The position numbers and the translations under genes were made by a program. A DNA stretch of 45,211 bases from Enhygromyxa salina (GTDB lineage Bacteria; Myxococcota_A; Polyangia; Nannocystales; Nannocystaceae). Positions 18,331-26,160 of the stretch are shown here, piece after piece. Positions within the stretch are counted from its first letter, which is position 1. Every line of letters starts with the position of its first letter. Under the pieces are notes generated by a model. The model made no database searches. It had not been told where the DNA came from and worked only from the letters and a program-made list of their open reading frames with translations. The stretch spans positions 1 to 45,211 of the forward strand of contig NZ_PVNL01000026.1 of assembly GCF_002994635.1 (NCBI RefSeq). Direction: 5' to 3'.

Positions 18331-19171
18331 AGCAAAACTCGTCGACGTTGCAGTCGTCGCCGGAGCAACCGGTCATGCACAGGCCCCACTCCTCGCTCGA
18401 GCTGCACCGGACGCAGGTGCCCTCGCACGCGGGGCCCCACTCACCGGTGACGTCGCAGTAGGGTACGCAGGTGCCCGGGGCGGCGATGTCGCCTTGTGGG
18501 TTCCAGCAGCCATAGCCGTAGGCGCAGGTGTCGACGTCGCCGGGGTCGGCCGGGTAGTCGCAGGCGTCGCCCTCGACACCATGGCCCACGGGCGGTCGGC
18601 AGGTGTGGTGCATCCATCCTGCGGTCTGTGTAGCGGCGAACCGGACCGGCTTGCAGTAGCTGGTGTCGCCACAGTGGAGCCCGGCGCCGAGGACGGGCTG
18701 GCAGGGGTATGTCTCTGTCTCGGCGTAGCAGCTGTCGTGCACCGGGGTGCAGGGGCCTGCGCAACCTTCTGGCTCACACCAGCGCGCCTCGAGGGTCTCT
18801 TCGAGAAATAGCCGTGGCGGGTCAAAGCTGCGATCGAGCCGACCCCGAATGCGGGTGTACACACCCCAGCACGAGCCCTTCAAGACGCTGTCCCAACCCG
18901 GATAGGATATTTCGAACATCTCGCCCGATTCACACTCCTGAAATTGAGTTGCCTGGAATTCGTAGGCCAGCCCCACGAGCACGCCCGCGTACTCAGGTGG
19001 CTCGATCGGAAGATCGGTGGGGAGGTCGGGCAGGTCTTGGGAGTCTGCGTTGTCCTCGGTGGCGTGCGGGCGTGAACAACCCAACAAGAGCATGCACACC
19101 CCTATCACGGTCACTGCGCCGAGCGAAGGCGTGGGATCAACGATTCGTTCCGTTGGCTTGTGCGGCTGCAT
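18329..19171 (-). CDS. Cys-rich lipoprotein, partner of metalloprotease locus 1
   Basis: A 280-residue exported lipoprotein. ATG 19171 is chosen because GGAG lies 9 nt upstream. The start lies inside the end of the upstream metalloprotease gene (35-nt overlap), so translation is probably coupled. An N-terminal region of about 17 residues and a hydrophobic stretch lead to LLLGC (lipid anchor), then an acidic Asp/Pro linker. The middle part is a beta-rich domain with CxE/GSCWG elements. The last 150 residues carry about 20 cysteines in short spaced pairs (CEPEGCAGPC, CVRCSSS), typical of disulfide-bonded extracellular modules in this group. I recognise no enzyme motif. The genetic pairing suggests it acts with the protease as inhibitor, chaperone or surface anchor; this is inference. 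Local GC is low (27 of 60 in 18901-18960). Confidence 0.75.
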   Translation of the reverse strand: MQPHKPTERIVDPTPSLGAVTVIGVCMLLLGCSRPHATEDNADSQDLPDLPTDLPIEPPEYAGVLVGLAYEFQATQFQECESGEMFEISYPGWDSVLKGSCWGVYTRIRGRLDRSFDPPRLFLEETLEARWCEPEGCAGPCTPVHDSCYAETETYPCQPVLGAGLHCGDTSYCKPVRFAATQTAGWMHHTCRPPVGHGVEGDACDYPADPGDVDTCAYGYGCWNPQGDIAAPGTCVPYCDVTGEWGPACEGTCVRCSSSEEWGLCMTGCSGDDCNVDEFC

Positions 19172-20984
19172 CGAAGTCTGCTCCATTGTTGGGAAACCGT
19201 TGGCTAGCGACCTGCGAGATGTTGTTGTACGCGTTGAGTGTCGTGGATCCCGGGTCCCAGCCGCCGGACATGCCAGCATCGCTAAGCAACCTTAGCACGG
19301 CTGGGAGCTGGGGTTGCCCCACGACCTTGGTGAAGTCCCAGAGTGTCCCAGCCCAGTCGATCTCATTGCTGCCGCCGGCGTCTGAGCACATCGTCGCGTC
19401 CCCTGGTTGCGCGCACCTTCCGGCGTCCATCAGCTTTTGTAGACTGGCCTGGCACTGCGCCTGGTAGCGCATGGTGTCATTCTCGACATCTTCCGTGATG
19501 AACCAGGCTCCATCCTCGAGTTGGTTGAACGCAGCTACTGCGTAGAAGTCCGCAAATCCCTCGAGAATCGCGGCGCTCTGCCACTCGGGGGAGTCGACGG
19601 TGTGAGTGCTGCTGCCCCCGTTGACGAAGGAGCACCAGTCGTAGCTGGTGTCCACCATCGTCGTGTTGGAGCCAGCTACCCAGATTGTCTGCACGTGCCC
19701 CAACTCGTGAACGATCGTGAATTTCTTCTCGGGAGCACCGCTGAACTCGGCGCCGTCGACGGCGCTAGCTGCAATGTCGAGGGTCGGATGCCCGCCCACG
19801 TTGGTGGTGCCGCCTGTCTTGGGTCGGCAGTGGTCGTACGAGGCGGCCGCGGCCTTCTTTTCGCACGAGGTGCCATTCGGACAATACCCGTCCGGGCAAG
19901 CCAAGACCTGACCTCCTCCGAGGTCAGCCGCGCCCAGCACCCGAGCATAGACATGCGCCTCCACCCCCATCGAGATCCGCGACTCCGCGAACGCGCTGGC
20001 CCAGTACACGAGCAGCTCCTCGCGGAACTCCTGGCCCACGTCGGCCGACGCGATGAACCCCGTCTCTTGCACCGCCGAGCCCTGCGCCGTCGTCCAGCCG
20101 ACATAGGGTCGCGGCAGGGTGCAGGGCTGCAGCTCCTCACAGTCGTACACCAGCACGAATGTGTCGGGCTGGGGCGGGCGCACGAAGTGAGACCACAGCG
20201 CGTACTGCATGACGAACTCGGTGTCGCCCGGCGACGGCGTCGAGATCGGAGGCGTGCACCCGGTGGCGTCGAGGGGACCCCAGCCGAGGCGAACAGCGCC
20301 CCCCGCATCGAGCACGCGCACCAGCATGGCCTTGGGCTCCCACCGATCCGGGGAGTCGTCTGCGCCAAAGTCTTCATACACGCCCGCTTGCGGGGCTGCG
20401 TCCTTGTAGTCACCATCGAGATCGAAGCGCGGACAGAGCACCCGCGTGGCGTCCCCCCCCTGCGGCGGAGCTGGCGTCGCGGTCGAGAGTGCGTACGTCT
20501 CGAGCGTGTATGTGGGGTCGCCCGCGATTCTCTCGACGAAAATCCTGTAGGTGCCACGCTCGAGCAGCTCATGGATCGCCTGAATTTCGGCGCCACCTTC
20601 CGCGCGATCGATCATCGCGCTGGTGCCCTGATCCCACAGCTCCAGCGCGACGTCCTGGGCCCGCTCGGCGAACCGCACCTCGACGCCAACGTAGCTCCTA
20701 TCGGACAATGTGAAGGTCCACCAGTCAGCCTCGTCACCCCATGCGCACAGCGTCGCGGTGTGGGTGGCCGTCGATTTGATCGGCGTGGCCGCCTCCGGCG
20801 AATCATTGGGGTCGAACACGTCGAGCGGACAATCCCCGCCCGGCGGCTCCGGGATCACGATCCCGTCGTCTGTGCCCGCCGTACTCGCGGTTGGGCCAAT
20901 TGGGTTACTCGAGTCATCCTGACAACCTACGAGACCAATCAGACCGAATACAGCAGCGATCGATACCGCATGCTTGGCTTGCAC
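19137..20984 (-). CDS. Zinc metalloprotease lipoprotein with N-terminal PPC-like domain (locus 1)
   Basis: A 615-residue exported lipoprotein. A signal peptide ends in LVGC (Cys21), then comes a Ser/Thr/Gly/Asp linker. Residues about 50-165 resemble a pre-peptidase C-terminal (PPC) beta-sandwich (NDSPEAATPI, then LCAWGDEADWWTF and a GTYRIFVE strand). A conserved middle domain follows (about 180-350), also present in the 26.6-25.2 kb paralogue. The catalytic region has HELGH (426-430) and a downstream EGFADFYA (Glu475), giving two His plus a probable third Glu ligand as in gluzincin-type enzymes. The helix around the motif and the WAGTLWDF segment match between the two loci. It starts at GTG 20984 with no obvious ribosome site. 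The downstream Cys-rich lipoprotein gene overlaps it by 35 nt. Secreted proteolysis is likely; the substrate is unknown. Confidence 0.82.
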   Translation of the reverse strand: MQAKHAVSIAAVFGLIGLVGCQDDSSNPIGPTASTAGTDDGIVIPEPPGGDCPLDVFDPNDSPEAATPIKSTATHTATLCAWGDEADWWTFTLSDRSYVGVEVRFAERAQDVALELWDQGTSAMIDRAEGGAEIQAIHELLERGTYRIFVERIAGDPTYTLETYALSTATPAPPQGGDATRVLCPRFDLDGDYKDAAPQAGVYEDFGADDSPDRWEPKAMLVRVLDAGGAVRLGWGPLDATGCTPPISTPSPGDTEFVMQYALWSHFVRPPQPDTFVLVYDCEELQPCTLPRPYVGWTTAQGSAVQETGFIASADVGQEFREELLVYWASAFAESRISMGVEAHVYARVLGAADLGGGQVLACPDGYCPNGTSCEKKAAAASYDHCRPKTGGTTNVGGHPTLDIAASAVDGAEFSGAPEKKFTIVHELGHVQTIWVAGSNTTMVDTSYDWCSFVNGGSSTHTVDSPEWQSAAILEGFADFYAVAAFNQLEDGAWFITEDVENDTMRYQAQCQASLQKLMDAGRCAQPGDATMCSDAGGSNEIDWAGTLWDFTKVVGQPQLPAVLRLLSDAGMSGGWDPGSTTLNAYNNISQVASQRFPNNGADFDAAAQANGTNR

Positions 20985-21056
20985 GAGGCCAACGCTACCT
21001 GGTGAATGATCACGCGCAACCGCAAAATGCGCAAGATTCGAGGCCCGGCGCCGCAG

Positions 21057-21695
21057 CTAATTTGGACCAGGCTTCGAGTTCGCAGCACGTCCACCGCCGG
21101 GCTTGCCGTCCGCCAACGTCTCGCGCTTGCGCTCGGGAGACAGCCCCTTGGTGCTCGACAGCTTGGTGTCAGCGTGGGGGTCATCGCTCGTCGCAATCGA
21201 GTGCGCTTGCCCGGCTCGGGGCGCGGCGGTGCTCAGCGGGTGGGTGCTGCCGGGCCGGCCGTTGGCGAGGGTGTGGCCAGTCGGCGGCGACGGGGGCGTC
21301 GGGGGACGCGTGACGGGGCGTGGCGCGGGCTGCAGGAGGTTGCTGACCTCGGGCGGCAGTCGCTCGCGCAGCGCGATCAGCCGACGCTCATCGAGCATCC
21401 CGGCGAAGGTCTCGCACACGACCTGCGCGTGCTCCTTCGCAAAGCCCACGGTCACGCGCTCGTGCTCGGCGACCGCCTGCAAAAAGCTCGCGGGGCCGCC
21501 GGCCCTGGCGCCCTCGCGGATGAGCGTCGCAAACCGCGGCGGGAGCATCGCCGCGACGTCGACCAGCGCGAGCGGCTCGCGGGCGTCGAGGCACCGGCCG
21601 ATCGCCGCAAACGTGGCGGTCACGGCCTGGCTCGCGCGCCCCATGTCGAGTCCGGTCCGCTGACGTATCCGTCGCAGGAGTTCTTCTTCGTCCAC
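21057..21695 (-). CDS. DUF2267-like protein with basic, low-complexity tail
   Basis: A 212-residue cytoplasmic protein. Residues 1-60 and 65-120 look like two helical halves of a DUF2267-type module: LLRRIRQRTGLDMGRASQAV with LALVDVAAMLPPRFATLI, then a second copy ending in RLPPEVSNLL. The Leu-Pro-x-x-x motifs at the end of each half are the most recognisable feature of that family. The last 90 residues are Pro/Thr/Ser/Lys-rich and probably disordered. GTG 21695 is the start on the evidence of the conserved N-terminal helix. No ribosome site is clear. DUF2267 proteins have no firm function. It is divergent from the FAD oxidoreductase, with a 15-bp palindrome between them. Confidence 0.65.
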   Translation of the reverse strand: MDEEELLRRIRQRTGLDMGRASQAVTATFAAIGRCLDAREPLALVDVAAMLPPRFATLIREGARAGGPASFLQAVAEHERVTVGFAKEHAQVVCETFAGMLDERRLIALRERLPPEVSNLLQPAPRPVTRPPTPPSPPTGHTLANGRPGSTHPLSTAAPRAGQAHSIATSDDPHADTKLSSTKGLSPERKRETLADGKPGGGRAANSKPGPN

Positions 21696-21764
21696 GGATG
21701 CAGCTTAACGCCGTGGTCCAGCGCCGATGCCCATTTTGGACCGCAAAAATCGCGAGCGCGACGT

Positions 21765-21779
21765 CGGCACATTGTGCCG
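21765..21779. promoter_or_regulatory. CGGCAC-N3-GTGCCG palindrome, possible operator
   Basis: Perfect 6-nt inverted arms with a 3-nt spacer, in the 179-nt divergent intergenic region between the DUF2267-like gene and the FAD oxidoreductase. Its size and position suit a dimeric regulator site. No regulator gene is adjacent. Confidence 0.35.
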
Positions 21780-21874
21780 GCGCTCGAAGAGACACTGGCC
21801 TATGGCAAACATAGCCGACGCAATCGGCGGCCGCTGAACGAGGTAGTGCATGCGCCGCGCTATAGCTTGCGCTC

Positions 21875-23494
21875 ATGTCCGACTTCGACGCGATCGTGAT
21901 TGGCTCGGGTACCGGAGGCATGACCGCCGCCGCTGCGCTCGCCCGCGCAGGCAAGCGAGTCGTGGTGTTCGAGCAGCACTACCTGATCGGCGGCTACAGC
22001 CAGACCTTCCCGCTCGAGGGCTTTCGGTTCAGCCCGGGTGTCCACTATGTCGGGGATCTCGGGCCCGGCGGGGGGCTGCGCCGCATGTATGAGGGTCTGG
22101 GCCTCGGCGGCGATCTTGGCTTCTTCGAGCTCAACCCCGACGGGTTCGAGCACATCGTCATCGGCGACGAGCGCTTTGACATGCCCAAGGGCATGGAGCC
22201 GCTCCGCGAGCGCCTCAAAAGTCGGTTTCCGGCCGAGGCGGCGGGGATCGACGGCTACCTCGACACCGTGGATCGCATGGCCGCGGAGCTGCGACCGACG
22301 ATGCCAGACTCGCTGGTCGGCAAGCTCGCGATGGTCGCGCGCATGCCCATGACCTTGCGCTGCGGCCTGCTCCCGCTCTCGCGCTTCCTGGATCGCTTTA
22401 CCCAAAATCCGCTGCTGCGGGCGATCCTCACGATTCAGGCCGGGGACCACGGCATGGCGCCGTCTCGCGCGCCCGCGATCGTGCACGCGGGGCTGCAGCG
22501 CTACTACATGGACGGCGGCTGGTACCCGCGCGGTGGTGCTCACGCGATCCCCGACGCGCTCCGCAAGCAGGTTCAGGCTCATCGCGGCGAGGTCCACCTG
22601 CGGACCCCCGTCGAGCGGGTGCTGATCGAGAACGGGCGAGCGATCGGCGTCGAGCTGAGCGACGGCGTGCAGGTTCGGGCCAACATCGTGGTGAGCAACG
22701 TCGATCCCGTCCAGCTGTGGGGCCGGATGATCCGCCCGCAGCACGTGCACCCGTTGATCCGTCGGCGCATTCGCTCACTGCCGCTCTCACACTCGACGGC
22801 CTGCCTGTTCTTTGCCACCAACATGGATCTGCGCGCGGCCGGCCTCGACTCCGGCAACATTTGGTACAGCCGCACCCCCAACATCGACGCGACCTATGAG
22901 CTGGGGGAGCGGCGCGAATTCGCCGACGTTGGGGCGCTGCCAGGGCTGTTCCTGAGCATCACGACGCTCAAGGATCCAACGCTGCGCAAGGACAAATTGC
23001 ACACCGGCGAGGCGATCTTCTTTGCCTCGTGGGACGCGTTCTCGCGCTGGCAAACCACCGACCCCGACCAACGGCCGGCCGCGTATGAGGCCAAAAAGGA
23101 GATGCTGCGTCAGCGGATCGTGGACACGCTCGAACGCCTGATCCCGGGGCTGCGCGATCACATCGTGTTCAGCGCCGTCGGCACGCCATTGACCAACGCC
23201 CGCTATACCCGCGCGACGCGGGGCGCCGTGTATGGACCCGAGCTCTCGCTGTTCAACATTGGCCCGTTTCGACTCCCGATTCAGACCCGCATCCCGGGGT
23301 TGTTTCAGTGCGGCTCGAGCACGCTGGCGCCGGGGATCCACGCCGTGACCCGCTCGGGGCTGGCGGCCGCCGCCGCGGCGCTGGCGTGTCCGATCGACGA
23401 GCTGCTCCGCGAGGGCGAGCGCCCGCTGCAGGTTTGGCAGGCGGAGTCGCCCGATGTCGAGCCCGCGCGCCGGCGTGTGGCCGTGGGTAGGTAG
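21875..23494 (+). CDS. FAD-dependent oxidoreductase of the CrtI/CRTISO/RetSat family
   Basis: A 539-residue flavoprotein of the phytoene desaturase / carotenoid isomerase / retinol saturase superfamily. The FAD-binding beta-alpha-beta motif is at the very N-terminus (VIGSGTGGMTAAAALARAG, with an acidic residue at the end of strand 2, VVFEQ), followed by the GGYSQTF segment typical of the family. The C-terminal FAD motif is FQCGSSTLAPGIHAVTRSGLAAAAAA (about 482-507). It would act on a polyene or isoprenoid lipid with C=C chemistry; the substrate cannot be read from the sequence. No other carotenoid genes are adjacent. ATG 21875 starts directly before the dinucleotide motif, so the start is well supported. 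A terminator hairpin with a T5 run lies 164-206 nt after the stop. Confidence 0.85.
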   Translation: MSDFDAIVIGSGTGGMTAAAALARAGKRVVVFEQHYLIGGYSQTFPLEGFRFSPGVHYVGDLGPGGGLRRMYEGLGLGGDLGFFELNPDGFEHIVIGDERFDMPKGMEPLRERLKSRFPAEAAGIDGYLDTVDRMAAELRPTMPDSLVGKLAMVARMPMTLRCGLLPLSRFLDRFTQNPLLRAILTIQAGDHGMAPSRAPAIVHAGLQRYYMDGGWYPRGGAHAIPDALRKQVQAHRGEVHLRTPVERVLIENGRAIGVELSDGVQVRANIVVSNVDPVQLWGRMIRPQHVHPLIRRRIRSLPLSHSTACLFFATNMDLRAAGLDSGNIWYSRTPNIDATYELGERREFADVGALPGLFLSITTLKDPTLRKDKLHTGEAIFFASWDAFSRWQTTDPDQRPAAYEAKKEMLRQRIVDTLERLIPGLRDHIVFSAVGTPLTNARYTRATRGAVYGPELSLFNIGPFRLPIQTRIPGLFQCGSSTLAPGIHAVTRSGLAAAAAALACPIDELLREGERPLQVWQAESPDVEPARRRVAVGR

Positions 23495-23657
23495 GTAAAT
23501 GACCCCCACAGAGACCTTGGCACTTCGCCGACTGCAGCCGCTGGCGCGTCTGGTCGCTTCGCTCCTCGGGGCCGTTTGGCCTTCGGACCCCACACCACAA
23601 CACCGCGACATGACGGCGGATCTTCGTCAGGCACACGAAAAGTCAGGTTCTGAGGCG

Positions 23658-23700
23658 AGGGCGGAGTCCTCTTGGGTCCGCGGGGTTCCGCCCTGTTTTT
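23658..23700 (+). terminator. Rho-independent terminator candidate
   Basis: AGGGCGGA (23658-23665) pairs perfectly with TCCGCCCT (23687-23694), followed by GTTTTT. It lies downstream of the FAD oxidoreductase gene on the same strand. The loop is long (21 nt) and GC-rich, so an inner pairing is likely. Confidence 0.6.
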
Positions 23701-23962
23701 GGAGACATACTGGAGACGGCTGCCGACCCCGTGCTCAGCGCTCGTACTCGACGAAAATCTCGCTCAGACGCATGTCCAGTCCAAGCTTCCTTGCTGTTCT
23801 GTAGCTGGCTGAGCCGCCGACCGCGCGGCCTGACCTGCTGAGCTGTCGAGATCTGCTCTCACCGAAAGCCTACAGTCGCCGCCGAGATTCGTGCTTCAGA
23901 CGGAGGCAAGAGAGCTCGGATAGAGATCGAGGCCGCCGCAGTGGAACAAGATCGAGTTGCGA

Positions 23963-23987
23963 AAGCGAGCTTAATTCCGGCTCGCTT
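23963..23987 (-). terminator. Hairpin downstream of metalloprotease locus 2
   Basis: AAGCGAGC and GCTCGCTT form a perfect 8-bp stem with a 9-nt loop, 43 nt beyond the last gene of the minus-strand operon. No long T run follows. Confidence 0.45.
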
Positions 23988-24029
23988 CTCGAGTACCTGG
24001 ATCTTCGCGTTGACAACCTCGAGGTCAGG

Positions 24030-24695
24030 TCAGTTTCCGATGAGAATTCGAACCTGGATTCGATAGGGAAGACCGCCCTCTCCGTTGACCAGGTGAGCCT
24101 TCAGTGTGTAAGTTCCGCCAGACAACTTGGTGTGGATCGCCTCAACTGACCGAGGGTGATGCTGCCCGTACCACCTGGAGTCGGAAATCGTCGAGAAAAT
24201 TGAAGGGCCTGTCAGTAGGAGATCGAGGTCACCATCATATGGTTCTGCATTTGTGATGATGCTGACGTACGCGGACGCTCCGCCTCCGGGAACCGTGAAC
24301 TCGAAGTAGTCGACGTCACCTGGACACAGCCATAGGGAAAGATCGTCGAGTTCACTGATTGTCGCCGCAGTTCCCGGTGAGTCATTGTCCTCAGCAGGAT
24401 CGTCACCGGGGTCCACGCCATCCATGGGGCACGCAAGTGCGCACGTGCTCGAACCCATATCACACGTATACCCGGTGGGGCAGTAACCCTCGCCTACATC
24501 GCAAGGGACACACTCACCAGCTATGCACTGAGCCAAGCCGGGGTGGTAGCAGTCCGAGTGCTCCTCGCAGTCATCGTTGATCACAATGCCAGTTTCGTCT
24601 CCCGTTCCCGTTCCCGTTCCTGGCGGGGATGGGTATTGGCAACCTGTGAATACGACGCTAAAAATCCAAAGGTGTGTATTGTAAATTCGATTCAT
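24030..24695 (-). CDS. Lipoprotein with Cys-rich module and stand-alone PPC-like domain (locus 2)
   Basis: A 221-residue exported lipoprotein. The signal peptide ends at FTGC. A Gly-Thr repeat linker (CCCGTT tandem in the DNA) follows, then a Cys-rich module (CEEHSDCYHPGLAQC, CVPCDVGEGYCPTGYTC). From about residue 95 there is a PPC-like beta domain (NDSPGTAATI, LCPGDVDYFEFTV, GGTYTLKAHL). This parallels the N-terminal domain of the locus 1 metalloprotease, which also pairs NDSP with LCxxGDxD(Y/W)(F/W). ATG 24695 overlaps the TGA of the preceding gene in an ATGA junction. GC is clearly low here (28 of 60 in 24181-24240), suggesting acquisition from elsewhere or relaxed composition. It probably supplies in trans the accessory domain that is fused to the protease in locus 1. 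Confidence 0.75.
   Translation of the reverse strand: MNRIYNTHLWIFSVVFTGCQYPSPPGTGTGTGDETGIVINDDCEEHSDCYHPGLAQCIAGECVPCDVGEGYCPTGYTCDMGSSTCALACPMDGVDPGDDPAEDNDSPGTAATISELDDLSLWLCPGDVDYFEFTVPGGGASAYVSIITNAEPYDGDLDLLLTGPSIFSTISDSRWYGQHHPRSVEAIHTKLSGGTYTLKAHLVNGEGGLPYRIQVRILIGN
24601..24620. repeat. CCCGTT hexamer tandem
   Basis: Three CCCGTT units plus a partial fourth encode the Gly-Thr linker behind the lipid-anchored Cys of the 24695-24030 lipoprotein. Confidence 0.7.
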
Positions 24696-25249
24696 CCGCC
24701 GCTATCCTGTGTGCAACAACAGACCACACCGTTGACTGGAAACAGACCATCGTAGACAGATCCTCCGAACGGAATCGGCCAATCACAAATCTCCGTCGTA
24801 TCAAGAACATATCCGGTCGTATTCAAACACGTCGAGTTTTCCCCTAGCAAAATTCGTCCGTAGCATTGATTTCCCGTGATGTCCAGAGCTTCGGCACATT
24901 GCTCGCCAATTGACGCGCAATACTCGCCGCACGTCTTAAAGCCATCATCGACGCTGAGGCATGGTCCCGCCAGGGGTGTGCAGTAGCCTTGCACACAATC
25001 ACCGGTACCCGCTCGCGTGTCACATTGGTGATGACACTCACCGCAGTTCTGCTCATCCCAGCCCAATACACGACACTCACCATCGCACCATTCCCAACCC
25101 TTCTCGCACTCGACCTCGGCTGTCGTCTCCGCGCTTGTTGGGTCTTCCCCAGTTGTCGTGGTCGTCGGAATGGAATCACCTGCATCATCCACTCCACCCG
25201 GCCCGCACGCGACGAGGACGAGAGCCACCAGGCAGCTTGCTCGAGTCAT
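24692..25249 (-). CDS. Cys-rich lipoprotein, partner of metalloprotease locus 2
   Basis: A 185-residue exported lipoprotein. The signal peptide ends in VLVAC, followed by an Asp/Thr-rich linker. The mature part has about 20 cysteines. One stretch, NCGECHHQCDTRAGTGDC, matches the NCGxC(G)xxC disulfide module common in secreted myxobacterial proteins. The rest (GFKTCGEYCASIGEQC, GVVCCC) has further closely spaced cysteines. No catalytic motif is seen. ATG 25249 overlaps the metalloprotease TGA in ATGA, and the next gene overlaps its own stop the same way, so three reading frames are translationally chained. Composition is GC-poor (24 of 60 in 24781-24840). A role with the protease is inferred from gene order, which parallels locus 1. 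Confidence 0.75.
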   Translation of the reverse strand: MTRASCLVALVLVACGPGGVDDAGDSIPTTTTTGEDPTSAETTAEVECEKGWEWCDGECRVLGWDEQNCGECHHQCDTRAGTGDCVQGYCTPLAGPCLSVDDGFKTCGEYCASIGEQCAEALDITGNQCYGRILLGENSTCLNTTGYVLDTTEICDWPIPFGGSVYDGLFPVNGVVCCCTQDSGG

Positions 25250-26160
25250 TGGTCGATCCCTCGGTTCGCGGCCGCGTCACTGATCCGACTCTGCTCCGTC
25301 ATCGTCCCGAACTGCGTCTGAGCATCACTCTGGAACTCGGACCACCAGTCTGGGTCGCCAGCTTCAGGCCAATCACTGTCTAGAGTATACGACAAGCTCA
25401 AAAGCTTCATCACGGTATCGATGCTGAGGGCTGGGGAGCCGCCCAGAAGATCCCAAAGGAAGAAGCTCCAGTCGAGTTCGATGGCCATGCTACTACAGTC
25501 GCAGTTGGTCCACAGACCCATGTCGCAGACGCACTCCGGGCAGGGTTCCGCATTCATCATCGTGCAAGAATCCGTGGTCTTGAATTGCAGGAGGCTATCG
25601 TACGTGTCCGTACTGTTGGTGTAAGTGTCTGTTGATTTGTTAGCGACGACCTCCCAAATTTGAGGTCCTTGCTGGGCAAGGACACCAACGTCGGTCAACT
25701 CATTCCACACGGACATCGCGTAGAAGTGCGCGAAGCCCTCGATGACCGCCGCCGCTTGCCACTCCACCGAATCGCGGTCATGACCGAGCGTGGAGACCTC
25801 CTGGTCGCATGAGCACGGCGCACAGTAGTTGAACAATGGAGCTATCTCCTGCCAGATTGGTAGGAGCGGCAGGAGCGTTTGAACGTGCCCGTACTCGTGC
25901 GCCATCGTGTATTTTGGGAGTTCAGCCTCCGCCCTGGTGTTGACGGTGGGTCGGTTCGCAATGGCGAGATTCGTGATGGCGGCGGGGATCTCGACCGCTT
26001 CGTTCCAGTGGGCACCATAGGCAGTGACCCCAGTCCAGTAGCTACGACGCCCCTCCGCGAAGGTCATCGCCCAGAGCATGGCGATCGCGGATCGATGGGT
26101 TTGGAGAAGCGGATCTGGAGCGTACTCGATGTCTGTAACTCCCAACTCCACAGTTAGCAT
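25246..26160 (-). CDS. C-terminal part of split zinc metalloprotease (locus 2)
   Basis: A 304-codon frame encoding the catalytic half of a protease paralogous to residues about 300-615 of the 20984-19137 protein. It carries HEYGH (88-92) and EGFAHFYA (Glu141), matching HELGH and EGFADFYA there. Further shared features are the SVEWQAAAVIEGF helix and a WxxxLWD-like segment (SFFLWDLLGG). The annotated ATG at 26160 overlaps the TAA of the upstream frame (ATGCTAA), but this frame stays open further upstream and continues the paralogue alignment. The two frames therefore look like one gene broken by a -1 shift rather than two genes. On its own this part has no signal peptide. The catalytic residues are intact. 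It ends in an ATGA overlap with the Cys-rich lipoprotein gene. Confidence 0.75.
   Translation of the reverse strand: MLTVELGVTDIEYAPDPLLQTHRSAIAMLWAMTFAEGRRSYWTGVTAYGAHWNEAVEIPAAITNLAIANRPTVNTRAEAELPKYTMAHEYGHVQTLLPLLPIWQEIAPLFNYCAPCSCDQEVSTLGHDRDSVEWQAAAVIEGFAHFYAMSVWNELTDVGVLAQQGPQIWEVVANKSTDTYTNSTDTYDSLLQFKTTDSCTMMNAEPCPECVCDMGLWTNCDCSSMAIELDWSFFLWDLLGGSPALSIDTVMKLLSLSYTLDSDWPEAGDPDWWSEFQSDAQTQFGTMTEQSRISDAAANRGIDQ

Larger units (their letters stand above)
23495..24029. other. Intergenic region with two terminator-like hairpins
   Basis: 535 nt between convergent genes without a recognisable gene. It contains a plus-strand hairpin with a T run (23658-23700) and a minus-strand hairpin (23963-23987). 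The 260 nt between them show no protein or RNA family that I recognise. GC is lower than in neighbouring genes. Confidence 0.5.
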
